Assembly: GCF_010548275.1 (NCBI RefSeq)
Contig: NZ_JAAGLT010000007.1
Location: forward strand, 1 to 64,000
Reading direction: 5' to 3'
DNA from: Streptomyces sp. SID12488
Lineage (GTDB): Bacteria; Actinomycetota; Actinomycetes; Streptomycetales; Streptomycetaceae
Length of the DNA: 64,000 nt
The position numbers and the translations under genes were made by a program. The notes below the pieces were generated by a model that was given only the letters and a program-made list of their open reading frames with translations, was not told the DNA's origin and did no database searches. This document shows positions 8,378-16,245 of this stretch, piece by piece. Numbering within the stretch: position 1 is the stretch's first letter; every line of letters starts with the position of its first letter.

Positions 8378-10102
8378 GTGCGCATCGGACTGCTGACGGA
8401 GGGTGGCTATCCGTATGTGAGCGGTGACGCCAGACTCTGGTGCGACCGGCTCGTGCGCGGGCTCGGCGGACACGAGTTCGACATCTACGCGCTCAGTCGC
8501 AGTGAGCGGCAGGAGGACGAGGGCTGGATCGAGCTTCCGTCGCAGGTCAGCCGGGTCCGGACCGCCCCGCTGTGGACGGCCGAGGACGACGGGGTGGTCT
8601 ACGGCCGCCGCGCACGCCGGCGATTCGCCGAGGCCTACGGAGAGTTGGCCGCGGCCCTGTGTGGCGGGCCCGACGCGGGGAACGCGTCAGGCGGATCGGA
8701 CCCGTCCACCGCTGAGGCGGACCGTTTCGGCAGCGCGCTGTACGGGCTCGCCGAACTCGCCCGGGACGAGGGCGGCCTGGTGGGAGCGCTCCGCTCCGAA
8801 GCCGCCGTACGTGCTCTGGAGCGCGCCTGTCGTGCGCCCGGCGCACAGGGAGCGGCGCGCGAGGCGCGTGTCCCGGACCTGCTCGCCGTCGCCGCGCACC
8901 TGGAACGCGCTCTGCGCCCCCTCTCGCTCGACTGGTACGAGGACGACGGGCTCGGCTCGGTCGACCTCTGCCATGCCGCGGCCGGCGGCCCGGCGGCGCT
9001 CCCCGGACTGCTCGCCCACCACTTCTCCGACGTCCCCCTGCTGGTCACCGAGTACGGAGTCCCGCTGCGGGCGCACTATCTGGCCTCGGGCGCGGACGAC
9101 AGCGCCCCGGCCGTACGGTCCCTGCTCGCGGCCTTTCACGGCAGGCTGGCCTCGGAGGTCTACCGGCGGGCCGCGCTCGTCACCCCCGGCAACACGCACA
9201 CCCGCCGCTGGCAGGAGAGATGTGGGGCCGACCGGGAGAAGCTGCGGACCGTGTACCCCGGCATGGAGGCGTCCCACTTCGCGGAAGTGGGCGAGTCGCC
9301 GGAGACCGCGGACCCCGACACGCTGATCTGGGTCGGCCGGATCGAGCCCGCCAAGGACCTGATCTCCCTCCTGCACGCTTTCGCGGAGATCCGCAAGGAG
9401 GAACCGAAGACCCGCCTGCGCATCATCGGCGCGGCTACGGGAGCCGAGAGCGAGGCGTACCTCGGCCACTGCCGGGCGCTGGCCGCGCAGCTCTTCCCCG
9501 ACGAGGCCGAGGGCATCCACGCGGTCGGCGACAACCCGGTGTCCTTCGAGGAGATCGGCGGCCCGGAGGCACCGACGCTCGCGGAGGCGTACGCGGCCGG
9601 TGCGGTCGTCGTCCTGTCGAGCGTGGTCGAGGGCTTCCCGATCAGCCTGGTCGAGGCCATGTTCTGCGGCCGGGCGACCGTGTCGACCGACGTGGGCGCG
9701 GTGGTCGAGATCATCGGCGGTACGGGGCTCGTGGTGCCCCCGCGCAACCCGCGGGCGCTCGCGGAGGCGTGCGTGGCGCTGCTGCGCGACCCGGCGCGCC
9801 GAGAACGCCTGGGCGCCGCGGCGCGCGCCCGTGCCCTCGAACTGTTCACCGTCGAGCAGAACGTCGAGGCATTTCACGGCATTTACCTGGAGGTCGTCTC
9901 GCGCTGCCCAGTCCACAAGGTGGTCCTCGACCAAGCCGGCGAACCGCTCCCGTTCGCCGTCCCGGCGGAGGCGCACGTCCCCGGCCGCTGGACGCATGCC
10001 GACATACGCGTGGTGGCCCGGGGCGGGCCCGGCTGGGCGACAGGACGCGCTTCCGCACCGGTACAGGCGACCCCCGTACCCGCAGGGGAGGGCGCGCGAT
10101 GA
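8378..10102 (+). CDS. PelF-like glycosyltransferase (DUF3492 + GT4)
   Basis: A 574-residue cytoplasmic glycosyltransferase. The N-terminus RIGLLTEGGYPYVSGD and the DUF3492 region (to about residue 300) match PelF-type enzymes. The GT4 half has LIWVGRIEPAKDLISLL, the donor-site segment EGFPISLVEAMFCGRATVST and GLVVPPRNPRALAEA. PelF polymerises UDP-GlcNAc/GalNAc in the Pel pathway; the substrate here is inferred. GTG 8378 is chosen (GTG 8372 adds two residues). The stop overlaps the next start as ATGA. About 70 residues after 10 kb-side motif 850-890 are an Asp/Gly-rich insertion (GPDAGNASGGSDPSTAEADR) near residue 100. Confidence 0.85.
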   Translation: MRIGLLTEGGYPYVSGDARLWCDRLVRGLGGHEFDIYALSRSERQEDEGWIELPSQVSRVRTAPLWTAEDDGVVYGRRARRRFAEAYGELAAALCGGPDAGNASGGSDPSTAEADRFGSALYGLAELARDEGGLVGALRSEAAVRALERACRAPGAQGAAREARVPDLLAVAAHLERALRPLSLDWYEDDGLGSVDLCHAAAGGPAALPGLLAHHFSDVPLLVTEYGVPLRAHYLASGADDSAPAVRSLLAAFHGRLASEVYRRAALVTPGNTHTRRWQERCGADREKLRTVYPGMEASHFAEVGESPETADPDTLIWVGRIEPAKDLISLLHAFAEIRKEEPKTRLRIIGAATGAESEAYLGHCRALAAQLFPDEAEGIHAVGDNPVSFEEIGGPEAPTLAEAYAAGAVVVLSSVVEGFPISLVEAMFCGRATVSTDVGAVVEIIGGTGLVVPPRNPRALAEACVALLRDPARRERLGAAARARALELFTVEQNVEAFHGIYLEVVSRCPVHKVVLDQAGEPLPFAVPAEAHVPGRWTHADIRVVARGGPGWATGRASAPVQATPVPAGEGAR

Positions 10103-11406
10103 GCGAGCTGGGAGAACTGGACCGCCCGGGGACACCGGACAACCCCGCAGCCTGGGACGAACACTCGGAGGAGTGGCTCACAGGCGCGGCGGAGACGAAC
10201 GTACGGGACACCGACACCGACACCGACACGGAGACAGACACGGAGACGGAGACGACGCGGACACGGTCACAGACGACCACGTCCTCCACCCGTACCGCGC
10301 GCCGGGGGACCGGAGACCCCGTGAAGGCGCTCATGCACAGACACCGTGAGCTGTGCGAGCGGGCGGTGGACCCCCTGGAGATCGCCGCCGGCCTGGAGGC
10401 CCACGGTGTGACAGACCGTACGGCCGCCCGCTTCCGCCACCGGGACGTGTTCTCCCTGGCCGAGGAGATGTACGCCCGGGTCTCCCGGGACACGGACTCG
10501 GCACCGCGGCCCACCCCGCCGCCCGTACCCCGGGTACGGGCCGACTGGGCCCTGCTCTCCCTGCTCCCGGGCACCCTGTGCGCGGCGACGGTGGCGGGTC
10601 TGCACCTCACCGAGGGCCGGGTGCGGCTGGCCGTGGCGACGCTGGGCGCCCTGGCCGTGGCGCTGGCCGTACGCGCGGCACTGGGCCGGGGGCCACTGGG
10701 CCCCAGGTCCCACCCGGCGCCCCCCGGCACGTACCCGAGCCACACCCCGGGCTCCACACGCGCGTGGACCTACTGGCTCCTCGCGTACGCGCTCCTGGGC
10801 GACGGTCTGCTCACCGCCGCGCTGACGGGCGGCCCCGACGGCGGATTCCAGGCCGCCGTCCGCGACCTGTCCACCGCCCCCGTCATGGCGCTCACCCTGG
10901 CCTGCGCGCCGGCGGCCTGGTGCGCCCACCTCTTCGCGGCGGGAGCCCGTCGCAAACTGGCCGCCAGCCGTGGCCTGACAGACTTCACCGCAGCAGTGAA
11001 ACCCCTCCTCCTGGGCGCGTTCGCCCTGTTCCTCTGCACGTCGGCGGCGCTCGTGGCGATCTCCGCGACGGTCCTGCGTGAACCGGCGGCCTACACCACG
11101 ACGGTCACCCTGGGCGCCCTGCTGCTCCTGGCCCGGCTCCTCACGGCGCACGGCTTCACCCACGCCCCGGCGGTGGTCCTCGGCGCGGCAACCGCGACGG
11201 AGGCGGCGGCCCTGGCCACCGCCTTCGCGTCCCACCTCCCCGGCTGCGCCTTCCTGGCCGTCCCGGTGGACACGGTCGTGGCTGCCTGGAGTCCGGCAGG
11301 CATCCCGGCCGCGGCCTGCGGAGTGGCCGCCCTGATCCTCCTGCTCCACGCCACCCGCACGCTGACCAGGGCGTCGGCGCACGCGATGCCGGGTGAGCCC
11401 GGATGA
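10099..11406 (+). CDS. Polytopic membrane protein of the PelF-like operon
   Basis: A 435-residue protein with a soluble, acidic and Thr-rich N-terminal ~150 residues, including a DT/ET dipeptide run at about 37-55. Roughly eight hydrophobic helices follow (for example WALLSLLPGTLCAATVAG, VKPLLLGAFALFLCTSAAL and ACGVAALILLLHA). I do not recognise the family from sequence. Its place directly after a PelF-like enzyme suggests the role of PelG, the polytopic export partner, but PelG has about 12 helices, so this is inference only. ATGA overlaps couple it to the genes on both sides. Confidence 0.75.
   Translation: MSELGELDRPGTPDNPAAWDEHSEEWLTGAAETNVRDTDTDTDTETDTETETTRTRSQTTTSSTRTARRGTGDPVKALMHRHRELCERAVDPLEIAAGLEAHGVTDRTAARFRHRDVFSLAEEMYARVSRDTDSAPRPTPPPVPRVRADWALLSLLPGTLCAATVAGLHLTEGRVRLAVATLGALAVALAVRAALGRGPLGPRSHPAPPGTYPSHTPGSTRAWTYWLLAYALLGDGLLTAALTGGPDGGFQAAVRDLSTAPVMALTLACAPAAWCAHLFAAGARRKLAASRGLTDFTAAVKPLLLGAFALFLCTSAALVAISATVLREPAAYTTTVTLGALLLLARLLTAHGFTHAPAVVLGAATATEAAALATAFASHLPGCAFLAVPVDTVVAAWSPAGIPAAACGVAALILLLHATRTLTRASAHAMPGEPG
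10207..10262 (+). repeat. Hexanucleotide repeat encoding Asp-Thr/Glu-Thr pairs
   Basis: About nine near-identical hexamers (GACACC, then GAGACG/GACACG variants) lie in frame inside the membrane-protein gene. Changes in copy number would stay in frame and alter only the length of the acidic linker. Confidence 0.85.
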
Positions 11407-11507
11407 CGTCCCGGAGCACGACCACGACCACGGCAGGCGACCCATTCCGCGACGCCCGGCCCTCCATCACGAACGAACCCGCAACCCCCGAAGGAGTACA
11501 CCGATGA
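11403..11507 (+). CDS. Micro-ORF 1, 34 residues, ATGA-coupled
   Basis: The start ATG overlaps the membrane-protein stop (ATGA), and its own TGA overlaps the next ATG. It encodes MTSRSTTTTTAGDPF and continues as a hydrophilic peptide ending TPEGVHR. No domain is visible. An AAGGAGT ribosome site inside it (about 11490) serves the next ORF. It may be a real peptide or only a translational relay. Confidence 0.45.
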   Translation: MTSRSTTTTTAGDPFRDARPSITNEPATPEGVHR

Positions 11508-11557
11508 TCACCTCCCGACCCGGAGCCGGAGAATCCGCCGAGGGAGCCGTCCGATGA
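11504..11557 (+). CDS. Micro-ORF 2, 17 residues, ATGA-coupled
   Basis: It encodes MITSRPGAGESAEGAVR, preceded by AAGGAGTACACCG, a very good ribosome site. Its stop overlaps the epimerase start as ATGA, and GAGGGAGCC at its end can serve the epimerase. It is most simply read as a relay that carries ribosomes onto the epimerase. Confidence 0.45.
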   Translation: MITSRPGAGESAEGAVR

Positions 11558-12513
11558 GGGTTCTGCTGATCGGAGCCAACGGCTATCTCGGCCGCTTCGT
11601 CGCCGACCGGCTGCTCGCCGACCCGGCCGTGCAGCTCACCGTCCTCGGCCGCGGCGACGACGCCGACGTCCGTTTCGACCTCGCGTCCGGCAGCCCCGGC
11701 GCACTCACCCGCTTCCTCGACGCCGTCCATCCCGGAGTGGTCGTCAACTGCGCGGGCGCCACCCGCGGCGGGGCCCGCGAACTCACCCGCCACAACACGG
11801 TCGCCGTCGCCACCGTCTGCGAGGCCCTGCGACGCAGCGGCTGCGGCGCCCGTCTGGTCCAGCTCGGCTGCGGCGCCGAGTACGGCCCCAGCCAGCCCGG
11901 TTCCTCCACGGCCGAGGACGCCGTCCCCCGCCCCGGCGGCCCGTACGGTGTCAGCAAACTCGCCGCCACCGAACTGGTCCTCGGCTCCGGCCTCGACGCC
12001 GTCGTCCTGCGCGTCTTCTCGCCGGCCGGGCCCGGTACGCCCGCCGGCTCCCCGCTCGGCCGCCTCGCCGAGGCTATGCGCCGCGCGATGCAGTCCGGCG
12101 ATGGTGAGCTCAAGCTCGGTGGCCTGGGCGCGCAGCGCGACTTCATCGACGTACGGGATGTGGCACGGGCGGTCCACGCCGCCTCGCTCTCGGCCGCGCA
12201 GGGCGTCATCAACATCGGCTCCGGCCGCGCCGTGCGGCTGCGAGACGCCGCCTCCGTCCTCGCCCGCGTGGCCGGGTACGGCGGCGCGCTGCACGAGCTC
12301 GACGGCCCGCCCGGCCCCCTGAGGGCGTCCATCGGCCACCCCCGCTCCGACCCGGACCACGCGCCTCCGGCCGCGTACCCGTACCCGGACGGCTGCGGCA
12401 GCTGGCAGCAGGCCGACGTACGCACCGCACGCGACCGGCTCGGCTGGCGGCCCCGGATCAATCTGGAGGAGTCCCTCGCCGACATCTGGATGGAGGCGGC
12501 ATGCCGCATCTGA
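11554..12513 (+). CDS. NAD-dependent epimerase/dehydratase
   Basis: An extended SDR of 319 residues with a Rossmann motif (GANGYLG) at residues 7-13, NCAGATRGG in the nucleotide-site loop, the YGVSK catalytic Tyr/Lys pair at about 131-135 and a late RDFIDVRDVARAV segment of UDP-sugar epimerases. It would interconvert nucleotide sugars for the glycosyltransferase upstream. Pel loci can carry an accessory UDP-GlcNAc C4-epimerase (PelX), which this parallels. Its last 13 bases overlap the spherulin-like gene. Confidence 0.85.
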   Translation: MRVLLIGANGYLGRFVADRLLADPAVQLTVLGRGDDADVRFDLASGSPGALTRFLDAVHPGVVVNCAGATRGGARELTRHNTVAVATVCEALRRSGCGARLVQLGCGAEYGPSQPGSSTAEDAVPRPGGPYGVSKLAATELVLGSGLDAVVLRVFSPAGPGTPAGSPLGRLAEAMRRAMQSGDGELKLGGLGAQRDFIDVRDVARAVHAASLSAAQGVINIGSGRAVRLRDAASVLARVAGYGGALHELDGPPGPLRASIGHPRSDPDHAPPAAYPYPDGCGSWQQADVRTARDRLGWRPRINLEESLADIWMEAACRI

Positions 12514-13250
12514 CCAGTGCCAGGACGGGCACCGCGAGCACCGGCGTACGCACCGGCTTCGGCATCCCGGGCTTCGCGCACCCCCTCGTCGCCCCGGCCG
12601 AGTGGGGCGAACTGACCCGCCCGGGCACGCCCTTGCACTGGGTCGTCCTCAACGTCGCCGACGGCCCGGGCAGCCGCCCCGATCCGCACTGCCTGGCGGC
12701 CGTCGGCCGCCTGCGCAACGCGGGTGTCCGCGTCCTGGGCCACCTCGATACCGCCCACGGGGCCCGTACGTACGGTGAGCTCATCACCGAGGCGCAGCGG
12801 TACCGCGACTGGTACAAGGCCGACGGGTTCCTCCTGGACCGCTGCCCGGCCGACCGCACCGCGCTTCCGGAGATCCGCCGTACGGTCGGCACGCTCCGCG
12901 AGGCGGACGGTGACGCGCACATCGTCCTGGGGCACGGCACCCATCCGCATCCGGACTACGTCGAGCACGCCGACCAGCTCGTCACGTTCTCCGGCCACTG
13001 GAGCGACTACCGCTGGTCGCAGGTGGCCGAGTGGACCGCCGACCATCCGCCCGAGCGTTTCTGCCACTTCGTGCACGGCCTGCCGCTCGGCCATCTCGAC
13101 GAGGCGCTGCGCGTCGCCCGCTGGCAGGGCGCCGCCACGATCTACTTCACCGACCGTACGGATCGCGGTGGCCGCACCGACCCCTGGGAGACGATGCCCG
13201 GCTACTGGGACGAGATCGTCTCGCGCCTCGGAACGGGTGTCTCGGAATGA
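12501..13250 (+). CDS. Spherulin-4-like protein (putative glycoside hydrolase)
   Basis: A 249-residue protein of the spherulation-specific family 4 type. It has GFGIPGFAHPL, WVVLNVADGPGSRPD and GVRVLGHLDTAHGAR in the first 100 residues, then YKADGFLLDRCPAD, giving a TIM-barrel-like pattern with acidic residues at strand ends. Relatives include fungal Sph3 (GH135), which cleaves galactosaminogalactan, and the hydrolase part of PelA is functionally similar. There is no signal peptide, so secretion is unclear. It starts at ATG 12501 within the epimerase gene. Confidence 0.8.
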   Translation: MPHLTSARTGTASTGVRTGFGIPGFAHPLVAPAEWGELTRPGTPLHWVVLNVADGPGSRPDPHCLAAVGRLRNAGVRVLGHLDTAHGARTYGELITEAQRYRDWYKADGFLLDRCPADRTALPEIRRTVGTLREADGDAHIVLGHGTHPHPDYVEHADQLVTFSGHWSDYRWSQVAEWTADHPPERFCHFVHGLPLGHLDEALRVARWQGAATIYFTDRTDRGGRTDPWETMPGYWDEIVSRLGTGVSE

Positions 13251-13288
13251 AGAAGGGCGTGGCAGTGTTACGGGGAGAACAACTGTAG
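13247..13288 (+). CDS. Micro-ORF 3, 13 residues with a TTA codon
   Basis: It overlaps the spherulin-like stop as ATGA and encodes MKKGVAVLRGEQL. The Leu codon at position 8 is TTA, which in Streptomyces needs the bldA tRNA. It ends 25 bases before moeZ. Whether it is translated is unknown. Confidence 0.35.
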   Translation: MKKGVAVLRGEQL

Positions 13289-13313
13289 TGATTGACCGAC
13301 CAACGGAGTCCCC

Positions 13314-14492
13314 GTGTCGCTGCCACCCCTGGTCGAGCCCGCTGGCGAGCTCACCGTAGACGAGGTCCGCAGGTACTCCCGCCACCTGATCATCCCCGAT
13401 GTCGGGATGGACGGGCAGAAGCGGCTGAAGAACGCCAAGGTGCTCTGTGTGGGCGCCGGCGGCCTGGGCTCGCCGGCGCTGATGTACCTGGCCGCCGCGG
13501 GCGTGGGCACGCTCGGCATCGTGGAGTTCGACGAGGTCGACGAGTCGAACCTGCAGCGCCAGATCATCCACAGCCAGGCGGACATCGGCCGCTCCAAGGC
13601 CCAGTCGGCCCGCGACTCGGTGCTTGGCATCAACCCGTACGTCAACGTGGTCCTTCACGAAGAGCGGCTCGAAGCCGAGAACGTGATGGAGATCTTCAGC
13701 CAGTACGACCTGATCGTCGACGGCACGGACAACTTCGCGACCCGCTACCTGGTCAACGATGCGGCCGTCCTGCTGAACAAGCCCTACGTGTGGGGTTCGA
13801 TCTACCGCTTCGACGGCCAGGCCTCCGTCTTCTGGTCCGAGCACGGCCCCTGCTACCGCTGCCTCTACCCGGAGCCCCCGCCGCCGGGCATGGTTCCCTC
13901 CTGCGCCGAGGGCGGCGTCCTGGGCGTGCTGTGCGCGTCCATCGGATCCATCCAGGTCAACGAGGCCATCAAGCTCCTCGCGGGCATCGGCGAGCCCCTC
14001 GTCGGCCGTCTGATGATCTACGACGCCCTGGAGATGCAGTACCGCCAGGTCAAGGTCCGCAAGGACCCCGACTGCGCGGTCTGCGGCGAGAACCCGACCG
14101 TCACCGAGCTCATCGACTACGAAGCCTTCTGCGGTGTCGTGTCCGAGGAGGCCCAGGAGGCGGCGGCCGGCTCGACGATCACTCCCAAGCAGCTCAAGGA
14201 GTGGATCGACGAGGGCGAGAACATCGAGATCATCGACGTCCGCGAGATCAACGAGTACGAGATCGTCTCGATCCCCGGCGCCAAGCTGATCCCGAAGAAC
14301 GAGTTCCTCATGGGCACGGCCCTGGCGACCCTCCCGCAGGACAAGAAGATCGTCCTGCACTGCAAGACGGGTGTCCGCAGCGCGGAGGTCCTCGCGGTCC
14401 TGAAGTCCGCCGGTTTCGCGGACGCGGTCCACGTCGGCGGCGGTGTGATCGGCTGGGTCCACCAGATCGAGCCGCACAAGCCCGTCTACTGA
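13314..14492 (+). CDS. moeZ: Adenylyltransferase/sulfurtransferase MoeZ
   Basis: This 392-residue fusion activates sulfur-carrier proteins (MoaD, ThiS, CysO-like). The N-terminal ThiF/MoeB domain has YSRHLIIPDVGMDGQKRL, the ATP loop GAGGLGSP near residue 45, DGTDNFATRYL, and the zinc pairs CYRC and CAVC. The C-terminal rhodanese domain has IIDVREINEYE and the persulfide loop HCKTGVRS, with Cys near residue 349. Start GTG 13314 follows CGGAGTCCCC. It is likely read with the polysaccharide operon or from its own promoter. It supplies sulfur for molybdopterin, and moaE lies 31 kb away. Confidence 0.95.
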   Translation: MSLPPLVEPAGELTVDEVRRYSRHLIIPDVGMDGQKRLKNAKVLCVGAGGLGSPALMYLAAAGVGTLGIVEFDEVDESNLQRQIIHSQADIGRSKAQSARDSVLGINPYVNVVLHEERLEAENVMEIFSQYDLIVDGTDNFATRYLVNDAAVLLNKPYVWGSIYRFDGQASVFWSEHGPCYRCLYPEPPPPGMVPSCAEGGVLGVLCASIGSIQVNEAIKLLAGIGEPLVGRLMIYDALEMQYRQVKVRKDPDCAVCGENPTVTELIDYEAFCGVVSEEAQEAAAGSTITPKQLKEWIDEGENIEIIDVREINEYEIVSIPGAKLIPKNEFLMGTALATLPQDKKIVLHCKTGVRSAEVLAVLKSAGFADAVHVGGGVIGWVHQIEPHKPVY

Positions 14493-14536
14493 CCCGCGGT
14501 TCACCACCCCGTCCGTCCCGTTGCTCCTGTTCGGCC

Positions 14537-14577
14537 GGCGGGGGTCTCGCGCACCACAGGTGCCCGGGGCCCCCGCC
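14537..14577. terminator. Terminator between convergent moeZ and peptidase gene
   Basis: Outer arms GGCGGGGG (14537-14544) and CCCCCGCC (14570-14577) enclose an inner hairpin GCACC-ACA-GGTGC (14551-14563). It can serve both convergent genes. Confidence 0.7.
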
Positions 14578-14581
14578 GCCG

Positions 14582-16129
14582 TCATGAACAGACCTTGCCG
14601 TCCTTCGGCACCGTCCCGTCCAGCAGATACGCGTTCACCGTGGAATCGACACAGTCGCTCCCACTGCCGTACGCCCCGTGCCCCTCGCCCTTCCAGGTCA
14701 GCATCACGCCGACGCCCTTGCCCAGCTCGTCCGCCATCTTGCGCGCGCCCTCGTACGGCGTCGCCGGGTCCCCGGTGTTGCCGACCACGAGGACGGGCGC
14801 CGCGCCGGGCGCGCCGACCTCCGGTGTGTCGTACTGGCCGGCCACCGGCCAGTCGTGGCACCAGCCGGCCGTGTCCCAGCCCATGAACTCCCCGAACACG
14901 GGCGAGATCTTCCGGAATTCGGGCAGCAGCTTCCTGGTCTGTGCCGCGGTCGGCCGCTGCTTGTCGTCCAAGCACGATATGACCCGTTGGGCATGTGTCG
15001 TCGTGCCGTAGTGGCCCGACGCGTCGCGGTCGTTGTAGCTGTCGGAGAGCGCCAGCAGGTCCGATCCGTCGCCCTGCTCGGCCGCGTCCAGGGCGCTGGT
15101 CAGCGCCGGCCAGCTCTGCTTGCTGTACAGCGGCAGGACGACGCCGGTGACCGCCATGCCCTGGGTCAGTTTCCGCCCGGAGGACGTGGGCAGCGGCTTG
15201 GCGTCGATCCGCTTCAGCAGCGCCGCGGTCTTCCGCGATCCCTGGTCCGGGTCCTGGCCCGTCGACCTCAGGTAGTCGTCGAGGGCGCGCTGGAATCCCC
15301 GGGCCTGGTTCTCCGCGTGTCCCACCATGTCGGCGCTCGGGTCGACGACGGCGTCGAGGATCAGCCGCCCCACGTGCTTCGGGAACAAGTGGGCGTACAC
15401 ACCGCCGAGTTCGGTGCCGTACGAAATGCCGAAGTAGTGCGTCTTCGCGTCGCCGAGGACCTGGCGCATCAGGTCCATGTCGCGGGCGGAGTCGGTCGTC
15501 GAGACATGCGCGAGGAGCTTTCCGGCGGACTTCTCGCAGCCCTTCCCGAAGTCGGTCGCGTCCTGGAAGTACGACTTCTCCTCGGCCGCGTCGTCCGGCG
15601 TCGGGTCCACCGACTCGGCGGCCTGGATCTCCTTGTCACTGCGGCAGCGCACGCCCTCGCTGGCCCCTACCCCACGCGGGTCCCAGCTCACCAGGTCGTA
15701 GCGCTCACGGAGTGCGGAGACCGTGCCGGCGTAGGAGGGCATCACGGAGATGCCCGACTGGCCCGGTCCGCCGAAGTTGAACAGGAGGGACCCGATGCGG
15801 TTGCCTCCGGTGGCCTTGGCGCGGATGAGCGCCAGGCCGATGGTCTCACCGCCCGGCTTCGCGTAGTCCAGCGGCACCTTGAGCGTCGCGCACTGCCAGT
15901 CGCTGCCCGGCGTGGGGGAGTCCGACGTGCCCTCGCAGCGGCCCCAGCCGAGCTTCTGCGAGGTGAGCGAGGCGGGCAGCGCCGGCGAGGCCCGGGACGA
16001 GGAGGCCGCCGTCGAGGGCGTGGCCGTGCCGGACCCCTTGCCGTCACCGCTGTCGGATGTGTTGGCGCTGCAGCCGGCCACCAGCAACACGGTGGCGGCA
16101 GCAGCCGTCCAGCGTACGAAACGAGACAT
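14582..16129 (-). CDS. Lipoprotein tripeptidyl-aminopeptidase-like hydrolase (S33), copy 1
   Basis: A 515-residue secreted lipoprotein peptidase resembling Streptomyces SlpD/SlpE and tripeptidyl aminopeptidases. The lipobox is LLVAGC in the first 21 residues, followed by a Ser/Thr-rich linker. The alpha/beta-hydrolase core has FNFGGPGQSG, SWDPRGVGASEGVRC, the nucleophile GISYGTELGG (Ser near 240), the acid region GNTGDPATPYEGA and the His in GEGHGAYGS. ATG 16129 follows GGGGGAAGT. The next gene upstream is a close paralogue on the same strand, pointing to tandem duplication. Confidence 0.88.
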   Translation of the reverse strand: MSRFVRWTAAAATVLLVAGCSANTSDSGDGKGSGTATPSTAASSSRASPALPASLTSQKLGWGRCEGTSDSPTPGSDWQCATLKVPLDYAKPGGETIGLALIRAKATGGNRIGSLLFNFGGPGQSGISVMPSYAGTVSALRERYDLVSWDPRGVGASEGVRCRSDKEIQAAESVDPTPDDAAEEKSYFQDATDFGKGCEKSAGKLLAHVSTTDSARDMDLMRQVLGDAKTHYFGISYGTELGGVYAHLFPKHVGRLILDAVVDPSADMVGHAENQARGFQRALDDYLRSTGQDPDQGSRKTAALLKRIDAKPLPTSSGRKLTQGMAVTGVVLPLYSKQSWPALTSALDAAEQGDGSDLLALSDSYNDRDASGHYGTTTHAQRVISCLDDKQRPTAAQTRKLLPEFRKISPVFGEFMGWDTAGWCHDWPVAGQYDTPEVGAPGAAPVLVVGNTGDPATPYEGARKMADELGKGVGVMLTWKGEGHGAYGSGSDCVDSTVNAYLLDGTVPKDGKVCS

Positions 16130-16245
16130 GCGCACTTCCCCCCTGAGAGCCGTCCGCTCGGATCAGCGGATGGCGTTCCGGCCATGTTAGGCGGATCAAG
16201 TCGAGCCCGTATCAGCCTGTGGATAACGCTCTTACCTGCACTTTT

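Noticed and set aside
11583..14975. Minus-strand open frame of 1130 codons
   Set aside because: It is antisense to the epimerase, spherulin-like and moeZ genes, whose motifs are certain.
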